Source: Sphingomonas leidyi
GTDB taxonomy: Bacteria > Pseudomonadota > Alphaproteobacteria > Sphingomonadales > Sphingomonadaceae
Reading direction: 5' to 3'
Length of the DNA stretch: 64,000 nucleotides
Assembly (NCBI RefSeq): GCF_011761945.1
Contig: NZ_JAASQV010000002.1
Coordinates: 310,001 to 374,000, forward strand
A program made the translations under genes and the position numbers. Shown here piece by piece: positions 37,234 to 44,126 of this stretch; position 1 is the first letter of the stretch; every line of letters begins with the position of its first letter. The notes beneath the pieces are model-generated. The model saw only the letters and a list, made by a program, of their open reading frames with translations, ran no database searches and had not been told where the DNA came from.

Positions 37234-39860
37234 GCTACCGCCTCCGCCTGGCCGGCGAGGAAATCCTGGGCGAAGCGCTGGAGCACGCCGCCCGCCTCGT
37301 AGATCGAGACTTCTTCGGCGGTATCGAGCCGGCAGGTGACGGGCACCTCCTCGGTGCCGCCGTCCTTGCGGTGGATGAGCAGCATCAGCGTCGCGCCGGG
37401 GCGGCGCTGGCCGACCACGTCATAGGTCTCGGTGCCGTCGAGCTTGAGGCCGAGACGTGTCGCGCCGAACTGGAACTCCAGCGGCAGCACGCCCATGCCG
37501 ATCAGGTTGGTGCGGTGGATGCGCTCGAAGCCCTCCGCCACGATCGCCTCGACGCCGGCCAGGCGCACGCCCTTGGCCGCCCAGTCGCGCGACGAACCCT
37601 GGCCGTAATCGGCGCCCGCGATGATAATCAGCGGCTGGCGGCGGCCGAGATAGGTCTCGATCGCTTCCCACAACCGCACGACCTGGCCGTCCGGCTCGAG
37701 CCGGGTAAGCGAGCCCTTCTTCACCGCGCCGTCGACCACCGCCATCTCGTTCTGGAGGGTTGGATTGGCGAAGGTCGCGCGCATCGCGGTTAGGTGGTCG
37801 CCGCGGTGGGTGGCGTAGCTGTTATAGTCTTCCTCGGGTACGCCCATCCTGGTCAGGTATTCGCCAGCCGCCGAGGTCGGCAGGATCGCGTTGGACGGCG
37901 AGAGGTGATCGGTGGTGATGTTGTCCGGCAGGATCGCCAGCGGCCGCATGCCGGTGAGCGTGCGCGGGGACGCTGCGAGCGCGCCCAGCCCTTCCTTGTC
38001 CCAATAAGGCGGGCGACGGATATAGGTCGACTTCGGCCGCCAGTCGTAGAGCGGGCTCACTTTCTCGCCGCCGTGGAGGCGCTGGCCGAACATCGGCTCA
38101 TAGACGTTGCGGAACTGCTCGGGCTTCACATGCGCGGCGACGATCGCGTCGATCTCGGCATCGCTCGGCCACAGGTCCTTCAGCCGCACTTCGCTGCCGT
38201 CCGCCGCGATGCCCAGCACGTCCTGCTCGATGTCGAAGCGGATCGTGCCCGCGATCGCATAGGCGACGACCAGCGGCGGCGAGGCTAGGAAGGCCTGCTT
38301 GGCGTATGGATGGATGCGCCCGTCGAAGTTGCGGTTCCCCGAGAGCACGGCGGTGGTGTAGAGATCGCGGTCGACGATCTCCTGCTGGATCACCGGATCG
38401 AGCGCGCCCGACATGCCGTTACAGGTCGTGCAGGCGAAGGCGACGATGCCGAAGCCCAATTGCTCCAGCTCGCCGAGGAGACCCGCTTCCTCCAGATAGA
38501 GCCGCGCAACCTTGGAGCCGGGCGCGAACGAGCTCTTCACCCAGGGCTTGCGGAGCAGCCCAAGCCGGTTGGCGTTGCGCGCGACGAGGCCGGCGGCCAC
38601 GACATTGCGCGGGTTCGAGGTGTTGGTGCAGCTGGTGATCGCAGCGATGATCACCGCGCCGTCGGGCATCAGCCCCTCGCGCTCCTCGGCCAGCGCGCCT
38701 TCGAGGTCGACTGCAATGCCACGCTCATTGAGTGCGCTCGTCGGCAGGCGGCGATGCGGGTTGGACGGGCCAGCGAGGTTGCGCACGACACTGCCCAGGT
38801 CGAACTCCAGCACGCGCTCATATTGAGCGGTCTGCAGTGCGTCGGCCCATAGGCCCGTGGTCCTGGCATAGTTCTCGACCAGCTTGACCTGCTCGGCCTC
38901 GCGCCCGGTGAGCAGCAAATAGTCGATCGTCTGCTGGTCGATGTAGAACATCGCGGCGGTGGCGCCGTACTCCGGGCACATGTTCGAGATGGTCGCGCGG
39001 TCGCCGATCGTCAGGCTGTCAGCACCTTCGCCGAAGAATTCCAGCCACGCGCCGACCACGCGTTCGGTGCGCAGAAACTCCGTGAGCGCCAACACGATAT
39101 CGGTAGCGGTGATGCCTTCCTGGCGGCGGCCGGTGAGCTTGACGCCGACGATGTCGGGCAGCCGCATCATCGAGGCGCGACCGAGCATCACCGTCTCGGC
39201 CTCGAGCCCGCCCACGCCGACCGCGATCACGCCGAGCGCATCGACATGCGGCGTATGGCTGTCGGTGCCGACGCAGGTGTCCGGGAAGGCGACGCCGTCG
39301 CGTGCCTGGATCACCGGCGACATCTTCTCCAGGTTGATCTGGTGCATGATGCCATTGCCGGCCGGGATCACGTCGACATTGTCGAACGCCCGCTTGGTCC
39401 ACTCGATGAAGTGGAACCGGTCCTCGTTGCGGCGGTCCTCGATCGCGCGGTTCTTCTCGAACGCTTGCGGATCGAAGCCGCCATGCTCCACCGCCAGGCT
39501 GTGATCGACGATCAGCTGAGTGGGCACCACCGGATTGACCTTGGCCGGATCGCCGCCCTGATCGGCGATCGCGTCGCGCAGCCCCGCGAGATCGACGAGC
39601 GCGGTCTGACCGAGAATGTCGTGGCAGACGACGCGGGCGGGATACCAGGGGAAATCCATGTCGCGCTTGCGGTCGGCGATCTGGATCAGCGCATCGTCGA
39701 GCATCGCGGGATCGCAGCGGCGTACCAGCTGCTCGGCGAGCACCCGCGACACATAGGGCAGCGTGTCATAGGCGCCCGGGCGGAGCGCCTCGATCGCGGC
39801 GCGGGTATCGAAATAATCGAGGTCGGTGCCGGCGAGCGGCGTTCGGAACGCGCTATTCAT
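37230..39860 (-). CDS. acnD: Fe/S-dependent 2-methylisocitrate dehydratase AcnD
   Basis: The 876-residue aconitase-family protein has cluster cysteines in ITSCTNTSNPRNV and ACTTCNGMSG, and also GTDSHTPHVDALG and AGADYGQGSSRDWAAKG. With PrpF it turns 2-methylcitrate into 2-methylisocitrate. The start at 39860 overlaps the stop of the small thioesterase-like gene (ATGA). Confidence 0.95.
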   Translation of the reverse strand: MNSAFRTPLAGTDLDYFDTRAAIEALRPGAYDTLPYVSRVLAEQLVRRCDPAMLDDALIQIADRKRDMDFPWYPARVVCHDILGQTALVDLAGLRDAIADQGGDPAKVNPVVPTQLIVDHSLAVEHGGFDPQAFEKNRAIEDRRNEDRFHFIEWTKRAFDNVDVIPAGNGIMHQINLEKMSPVIQARDGVAFPDTCVGTDSHTPHVDALGVIAVGVGGLEAETVMLGRASMMRLPDIVGVKLTGRRQEGITATDIVLALTEFLRTERVVGAWLEFFGEGADSLTIGDRATISNMCPEYGATAAMFYIDQQTIDYLLLTGREAEQVKLVENYARTTGLWADALQTAQYERVLEFDLGSVVRNLAGPSNPHRRLPTSALNERGIAVDLEGALAEEREGLMPDGAVIIAAITSCTNTSNPRNVVAAGLVARNANRLGLLRKPWVKSSFAPGSKVARLYLEEAGLLGELEQLGFGIVAFACTTCNGMSGALDPVIQQEIVDRDLYTTAVLSGNRNFDGRIHPYAKQAFLASPPLVVAYAIAGTIRFDIEQDVLGIAADGSEVRLKDLWPSDAEIDAIVAAHVKPEQFRNVYEPMFGQRLHGGEKVSPLYDWRPKSTYIRRPPYWDKEGLGALAASPRTLTGMRPLAILPDNITTDHLSPSNAILPTSAAGEYLTRMGVPEEDYNSYATHRGDHLTAMRATFANPTLQNEMAVVDGAVKKGSLTRLEPDGQVVRLWEAIETYLGRRQPLIIIAGADYGQGSSRDWAAKGVRLAGVEAIVAEGFERIHRTNLIGMGVLPLEFQFGATRLGLKLDGTETYDVVGQRRPGATLMLLIHRKDGGTEEVPVTCRLDTAEEVSIYEAGGVLQRFAQDFLAGQAEAVA

Positions 39861-40189
39861 TTCGTCGGATAATCCAGGCGTGCAAGCCGCGTCAGGATCG
39901 ACGCGCTCGGAGCCACAAATGTTGAGAAGGTGAAACGGCCCGAGGCGACCATGCATTCGCGGCCGCCTTCATCGTACGCGGTGGCGGTCGCCACAACGAC
40001 AAGGCCTTCCTCGCCCTTGCGGACGCACCAGGTCTCGAAACGCAGGCCTTCGATTTCCTCGCGGATCTCAATGTCACTGCACCGACGCAGCACTACCGGC
40101 TCGCCGAGCCCGGCGCGCGCGTGGGCCGAGGCCGCATCCAGGAGGCGGTCAAGCAGGTCTGCATCTTGCGGATGGGCGCGGCTAAGCAT
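39857..40189 (-). CDS. Small hotdog/thioesterase-like protein, first gene of the prp operon
   Basis: The 110-residue protein has a strand-rich second half (EGLVVVATATAYDEGGREC, then MVASGRFTF) that resembles 4HBT hotdog thioesterases. I see no clear catalytic residue. It overlaps acnD by ATGA and so belongs to the methylcitrate operon. A role in releasing or clearing propionyl-CoA is a possible reading. Confidence 0.55.
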   Translation of the reverse strand: MLSRAHPQDADLLDRLLDAASAHARAGLGEPVVLRRCSDIEIREEIEGLRFETWCVRKGEEGLVVVATATAYDEGGRECMVASGRFTFSTFVAPSASILTRLARLDYPTK

Positions 40190-40293
40190 ATTCGCATAAT
40201 CCGCAAACCGGCGCGCAATCGGAAGTACTGAAAGAGCGAAGGTCTGCGAACTCGGATTTGCGAATTAGCAAATCTTGCGAAGATCGGACGATT
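40190..40293. promoter_or_regulatory. Divergent prp promoter region with TTTGC-type operator sites
   Basis: ATTTGCGAATTAGCAAAT (40256-40273) is an imperfect 18-bp palindrome. Further TTGCGAA and TTCGCA-type half-sites lie nearby (for example TTCGCATAATCCGCAAA near 40191). RamB/PrpR-type short-chain-acyl regulators bind TTTGCAAA-like repeats, so the adjacent regulator probably acts here on both operons. Confidence 0.55.
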
Positions 40294-41694
40294 ATGCGCA
40301 AGGCTTATATGGGCGTGCGGCTGCGGCGGCTGCGGGAAGAGCGGAACCTGAAACAGGTCGAACTCGCGCAGGCGCTCGGCATCTCGGCGAGCTATCTTAA
40401 CCAGCTGGAACAGAACCAGCGGCCGTTGACCGTGCCGATCCTGCTAAAGCTCAATGCGGTGTTCGGGATAGACGTCCAGCTTTTCTCCGAGGACGAGGAA
40501 GCACGCCTGATCACCGACATGCGCGATGCCGTTGCAGAGGGTGGGGAAAGCATCGCGCTGGCCGAACTGCGCGAGTTGGCCGCGAACATGCCGGCTGTCG
40601 GCCGGACGCTGATTGCGTTGCACCGACGCTATCGCGACGCCGTGGAGCGCGGCGACGTGATGGCCGCACAACTGGGTGATGATTGGACGTTGGGTACCAG
40701 AGTGCGCCAGCCCTTCGAGCAGGTTCGCGATTTCTTCTATGCCCGGCGCAACCATGTCGAGGTGCTGGATGAGGCGGCCGAGCGCATCTACCGAGACGCT
40801 GGCCTTTCCCCGCGGACTATCCATGCCGGACTGGTTGCCTGGCTGAGAGGGAAGCACGGGGTTGAACTGGCAGTTGGTGAAGCCGGTCCGGTGCAGCGAA
40901 GCTATGATCCGGCCACCCGCCTGCTGCACCTGTCCGCCGGCCTGACACTGGGGCAGCAGGTATTCCAGATGGCGACCCAACTCGCCTTTCTCGAGCTAGA
41001 CGAAGCGATTGGCACCCTGACCGTCGACCCCATTCTGATCGATGACGAGGCACGTCGCTTGGCCCGGATCGGGCTGGCCAACTATTTCGCCGGGGCACTC
41101 GTACTGCCTTATGGCGATTTTCTCGCTGCCGCGGAGGCCGAGCACTATGATATCGAGCGGCTTGGCGAGATCTTCGGGGTGGGGTTTGAAACCGTTTGCC
41201 ACCGGCTATCCACGCTGCAGCGCCCAAGCGCGCGCGGAGTTCCTTTCTTTTTCGTCCGTGTCGATCGCGCCGGCAACATCTCGAAGCGCCAATCGGCCAC
41301 CGACTTTCACTTCTCACGGGTTGGGGGCACTTGCCCGCTCTGGAAGGTGTACGAGGCATTTGCCCAGCCAGGCAGGGTGCTGCGCCAGATCGCGCAGATG
41401 CCCGACGGGCGTACCTATCTCTGGGTGGCGCGCACGGTGATGAGCAGCGGCGGCGCCTTCGGCAAACCCGGCAAGACCTTCGCCATCGGCCTCGGCTGCG
41501 ACATCCGCCACGCTGGCCAGCTCGTCTATTCGCGCGGCCTTGACCTGTCCGATCCGGCAGCGGCAACTCCGATCGGGGCGGGCTGCAAGGTATGCGAACG
41601 CCCTGCTTGCCCGCAACGCGCGTTTCCGCCGATTGGCCGGGCGCTGGCAATCGACGAGAACCGAGCTGCGCCTGTTCCCTATCCCGTAGCGTGA
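40294..41694 (+). CDS. Short-chain fatty acyl transcriptional regulator (XRE + ImmA/IrrE + ScfR domain)
   Basis: The 466-residue protein has an N-terminal XRE HTH (residues 8-60: REERNLKQVELAQALGISAS, then YLNQLEQNQRPLT). A middle ImmA/IrrE-like domain follows. The C-terminal ScfR domain has RVGGTCPLWKVYEAF and a final cysteine cluster (GAGCKVCERPACPQRAFPP). This architecture is RamB/PrpR-like, sensing propionyl- or acetyl-CoA. It is divergent from the prp operon, its likely target. The start at 40294 fits the family (MRKAYMGVRLRRLR). Confidence 0.9.
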   Translation: MRKAYMGVRLRRLREERNLKQVELAQALGISASYLNQLEQNQRPLTVPILLKLNAVFGIDVQLFSEDEEARLITDMRDAVAEGGESIALAELRELAANMPAVGRTLIALHRRYRDAVERGDVMAAQLGDDWTLGTRVRQPFEQVRDFFYARRNHVEVLDEAAERIYRDAGLSPRTIHAGLVAWLRGKHGVELAVGEAGPVQRSYDPATRLLHLSAGLTLGQQVFQMATQLAFLELDEAIGTLTVDPILIDDEARRLARIGLANYFAGALVLPYGDFLAAAEAEHYDIERLGEIFGVGFETVCHRLSTLQRPSARGVPFFFVRVDRAGNISKRQSATDFHFSRVGGTCPLWKVYEAFAQPGRVLRQIAQMPDGRTYLWVARTVMSSGGAFGKPGKTFAIGLGCDIRHAGQLVYSRGLDLSDPAAATPIGAGCKVCERPACPQRAFPPIGRALAIDENRAAPVPYPVA

Positions 41695-42227
41695 AGGCGC
41701 AAGGCATCCTGCTCCCGCCAGAGCGCGATGATCGAGGGGTCCTCGGCCAGTTCCGAGATCGTCTCGACCGCATAGGTTGCCACGGAGATCGAATGCGCGC
41801 GCCGGATCGTCACCGCGCCCGCTTGGAGTAGGCGGCCATCCTTGGTCCAGCGCAGTCGCTCCTGCGCGCTGATCGGGAGTGCACTAAGAACCAGCCGCGG
41901 TGTCAGCGGGCGGCTTGCGGGAAGGACCAGCGCACAAGCACAGCGCTCGATGACCTCACCCAAGCGCAGGTCCCCATCCGGAACTTCGACTTCGAGTGAG
42001 AGGCCGATCCATTTCCGCATGGCCTGGCCTTGCAAGAATGTCAGGACGCGGTGACGGGCTTCCGGCCAACGCAGCGACAGGCCGAGATGTTCGTCGTGCG
42101 CCGGTTGAAAATCGAGCAGGACCTTCGAGCTCGATCGATCACGGACGAGCAACGCATCTGCGATGCGCCACGCCAGCCTGATCGATCGTTCGTCCTTCAA
42201 CTCCGTCCAGCCTGGTCTTTGATTCAC
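41679..42227 (-). CDS. Unknown protein under a cobalamin riboswitch
   Basis: The 182-residue soluble protein matches no family I recognise. Motif-like stretches are VLLDFQPAHDEHLGLSLRWPE and the C-terminal IALWREQDALRLHATG. Translation starts at a GTG that overlaps the stop of a 42-codon frame, hinting at coupling. It is convergent with the acyl regulator (16-bp overlap). Its control by B12 suggests a job in cobalamin-free metabolism or cobalamin uptake. Confidence 0.6.
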   Translation of the reverse strand: MNQRPGWTELKDERSIRLAWRIADALLVRDRSSSKVLLDFQPAHDEHLGLSLRWPEARHRVLTFLQGQAMRKWIGLSLEVEVPDGDLRLGEVIERCACALVLPASRPLTPRLVLSALPISAQERLRWTKDGRLLQAGAVTIRRAHSISVATYAVETISELAEDPSIIALWREQDALRLHATG

Positions 42228-42352
42228 ACCCTGTCCTCACGGTCAGCCCGCGCATACCCGTGGCTCCCGGCATGCAGAGCGCACGCGGGACACCGCAGGC
42301 CGTGCCCACGCTTGCTTTTCGCCGTTCGGACGCTCGTCCGCGCCTCGACCAT
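42224..42352 (-). CDS. Possible 42-residue CPxC peptide in the riboswitch leader
   Basis: An ATG at 42352, right after AGGGG, opens 42 codons (basic, with RCPACALHAG in the middle) that end in TGA overlapping the downstream GTG start. The overlap favours real translation. Base use is similar to the neighbours and gives no decision. It may be a leader peptide or a small metal-binding protein. Confidence 0.35.
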   Translation of the reverse strand: MVEARTSVRTAKSKRGHGLRCPACALHAGSHGYARADREDRV

Positions 42353-42382
42353 CCCCTGGACCAAGGCAACAGCGACCCGCGC

Positions 42383-42585
42383 CGGCAGGTCTCCTGGCTC
42401 GCGGGTCGTCGCTTCGAGTGCACCTTCCCAGGTTCATAACCCAGTGGTCAGCGGATTCATTACATCCGCCCAGCGCCCTTGCTCGCCGCCTACAGTTGCA
42501 GGGACAGCATGGATTTGGGGGACGCCCCCTTACCATGTTCCCATTTTAATCCCCTCGCGGGGAACCAGCACGGTGTTCTTGCCCG
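42383..42585 (-). promoter_or_regulatory. Cobalamin riboswitch ahead of the 42-codon frame and unknown gene
   Basis: The minus strand shows GGTTCCCC, TAAAATGGGAACATGG, CATGCTGTCCCTGCAACTGT, GGCGGCGAGC, CCACTGG, GGGAAGG and finally the B12 box AGCCAGGAGACCTGCC at 42385-42400. The order is that of the aptamer. It should lower expression of 41679-42352 when cobalamin is present. Confidence 0.93.
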
Positions 42586-42815
42586 GCAAGGCCGAGCGGT
42601 TGGTGCTTAGCATCAGTTAGGGCACAACAGGAATGGCCCTTTTCTGCACTAGATCAAAATGCGGGCGCCTCGGCCAATGCGCGAACTATCGCTATGCGGC
42701 TATCAAATCTTTCAGACTGCGCGTTGGCGAAAACCCGATTTGCGGGCCAATCAGGGGGGGCGGCTATTTTTCGGCTCATTGGTGCCCAAGGCTCAGAAGG
42801 CTCGCAATCCGACCA
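42586..42815. other. Region upstream of the second riboswitch, no gene seen
   Basis: Non-coding on both strands as far as can be judged. It should hold the promoter for the riboswitch transcript (minus strand). Confidence 0.4.
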
Positions 42816-43322
42816 TCAGGCTTGAAGATCGAGGATATGTGTCGCAGCCTCCTGGTTGCTTTTCCGCAAGCCCAGCCGCTCGTAAAATGCCGCAGCCTCT
42901 GGCGTTGCGGTACGCAGACGTAGAGTCGCGAATGAACGGGAAGCATCGAATATGATGCGCTTCACCAGAAGCGATCCGACACCGTTTCGCCGAGCGGCGG
43001 ACGAAACATACACATGACGAAGTCGACAAATGCGTGCGTCTGCAGCGTAAGGGTCCAGGTTGAGGCCGCCTATGGCAGCGATCTGCCCATTAATGTCGAC
43101 GCCGAGCAGGAACTCTCCGTCACCGTTGAAACGATTTGCGCCGGAGCACCATTCATCCAGAAGGCGCCGCATGAAGCGGTGACCTTCGGAGTCCGCCTCT
43201 CCAGCCAACCGCGCAATACCGCCGTCAAGCGCATGGACCCGGCGGAGCGTGACCGATTCTGAACCCAAGACACGAGACTCCCTGGATGCGATTCCGCGAT
43301 AAGCGATCCCGCGCTGTCGCAA
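42816..43322 (-). CDS. GNAT-family N-acetyltransferase
   Basis: The GNAT core is clear: LLGVDINGQIAAIGGLNLDP, CRLRHVYVSSAARRNGVGSL (acetyl-CoA loop RRNGVG) and AAAFYERLGL. The substrate is unknown. There is no ATG near the conserved start: the frame opens with TTG at 43322, and a TTG about 18 codons later is also possible, so the N-terminus is uncertain. Confidence 0.78.
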   Translation of the reverse strand: MRQRGIAYRGIASRESRVLGSESVTLRRVHALDGGIARLAGEADSEGHRFMRRLLDEWCSGANRFNGDGEFLLGVDINGQIAAIGGLNLDPYAADARICRLRHVYVSSAARRNGVGSLLVKRIIFDASRSFATLRLRTATPEAAAFYERLGLRKSNQEAATHILDLQA

Positions 43323-43355
43323 TCCGCTCGATGCGGCAGCGCTGCAAGGGGCGGA

Positions 43356-43565
43356 TCAATTCTCTGCCGCAAGCAGGTCCTGCAGGCGATCCAATTCATT
43401 GTCGGACATCCTCGCTTGGTCGCGGTCGTGTTCGACATCGCACAGTCTTACGACCGGGATGGTCTCTTCGAGGATCTCGAAGCCAAGCTTTGCATTGAAG
43501 GTCATTGAACGACGCCAGGCGAACCCCAAACGGTTGCAGGCAGCAGGCTTTCCCAGCCCGGACTG
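43356..43565 (-). pseudogene. C-terminal remnant of a second GNAT-like gene
   Basis: Minus-strand codons ending in TGA at 43356 read RLGFAWRRSMTFNAKLGFEI and then LEETIPVVRLCDVEHDRDQ. This looks like the last part of an acetyltransferase (S-x-x-F-x-x-x-L-G-F-E). No start or acetyl-CoA loop precedes it. It is probably a broken gene at the distal edge of the transposon. Confidence 0.45.
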
Positions 43566-43774
43566 GCGTATGACGCGCTGGCTGCGTCATCGCCCCGCCA
43601 CTGCGCCATTGACGAGCACATGTAGGTTGGAGACTTGTGCGCACTTCGACCCATCGTCGGTCGCGTCTGGCTACGGAGTTCGCTAGCGGCCGCTTTCGGG
43701 ATCAGAATCGCACGCGTTGAATGTCAGGAACTGGGGCGCTTTGCCGACCATTGATATGCCGGTGAAATTGCCCC

Positions 43775-43918
43775 GAGACTCGAGTCTCTGAGATTTTGAG
43801 ACAAACACGCTAAAATTAGTTCGCATTGAGCGACGAGAGTCTCCGAACGACACGCTCATGTCCCGATAAGCTATTGATTTAGCTTAGCCCCAAGTCTCTC
43901 AGTTTCAGCAACGGACCA
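43775..43918. repeat. Distal transposon end (L-like, extended)
   Basis: Reading inward from 43918 on the minus strand, the end begins TGGTC. GAGACT motifs start at 43898, 43843 and 43788, exactly 55 bp apart. The innermost lies in a palindrome GAGACTCGAGTCTC (43775-43788). The tract is AT-richer than the flanks. About 400 bp further in (43366-43774) I see no intact gene. Confidence 0.72.
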
Positions 43919-43923
43919 CAAAC
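43919..43923. repeat. Target-site duplication, distal side (CAAAC)
   Basis: It is identical to 15845-15849 and lies directly outside the terminal GACCA. Confidence 0.78.
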
Positions 43924-43925
43924 AC

Positions 43926-43975
43926 CGTCATCCCCGCCTGCGCGGGGATGACGAAGAAAAGCGGGGATGACGAAG
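43926..43975. repeat. REP-like palindrome
   Basis: CGTCATCCCCGC and GCGGGGATGACG form a hairpin, followed by a second GCGGGGATGACGAAGAA. Same family as 5391-5428. Before the transposon arrived it probably lay directly downstream of gyrB. Confidence 0.65.
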
Positions 43976-44126
43976 AACAAGGGCCTGCCGGAGCAAATCG
44001 AAACGCGCCGGGCTCTTGCCCCAGCCGCGCATCGCCGACCGTAATGGACCCGAACGCGGGAAATCGCTCTTTACAAAAGCGGCATGATCGCGATCATTCG
44101 CGCGTGGCGTGACGGGAGTTCTGTCG

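Larger units (their letters stand above)
15850..43918. mobile_element. Tn7-like transposon with TniQ, inserted downstream of gyrB (28.07 kb)
   Basis: Both ends start TGGTC (reading inward) and share 22 of the first 28 positions, including CTGAAA and GAGACT blocks. A 5-bp direct repeat CAAAC abuts both outer edges (15845-15849 and 43919-43923), the duplication length of Tn7/Tn5053-type DDE transposition. GAGACT motifs recur inside each end like TnsB-binding sites. A tniQ gene is first inside the gyrB side. No TnsA, TnsB or TnsC homologue is in the interval, so it is non-autonomous or decayed. The cargo is mostly GC-rich; tniQ and the ends are clearly more AT-rich. Later insertions within the cargo cannot be excluded. 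Confidence 0.82.

Noticed and set aside
42139..42423. A 94-codon minus-strand frame overlapping the riboswitch and the unknown gene
   Set aside because: It runs through the aptamer core and B12 box, whose conservation is explained by RNA structure.
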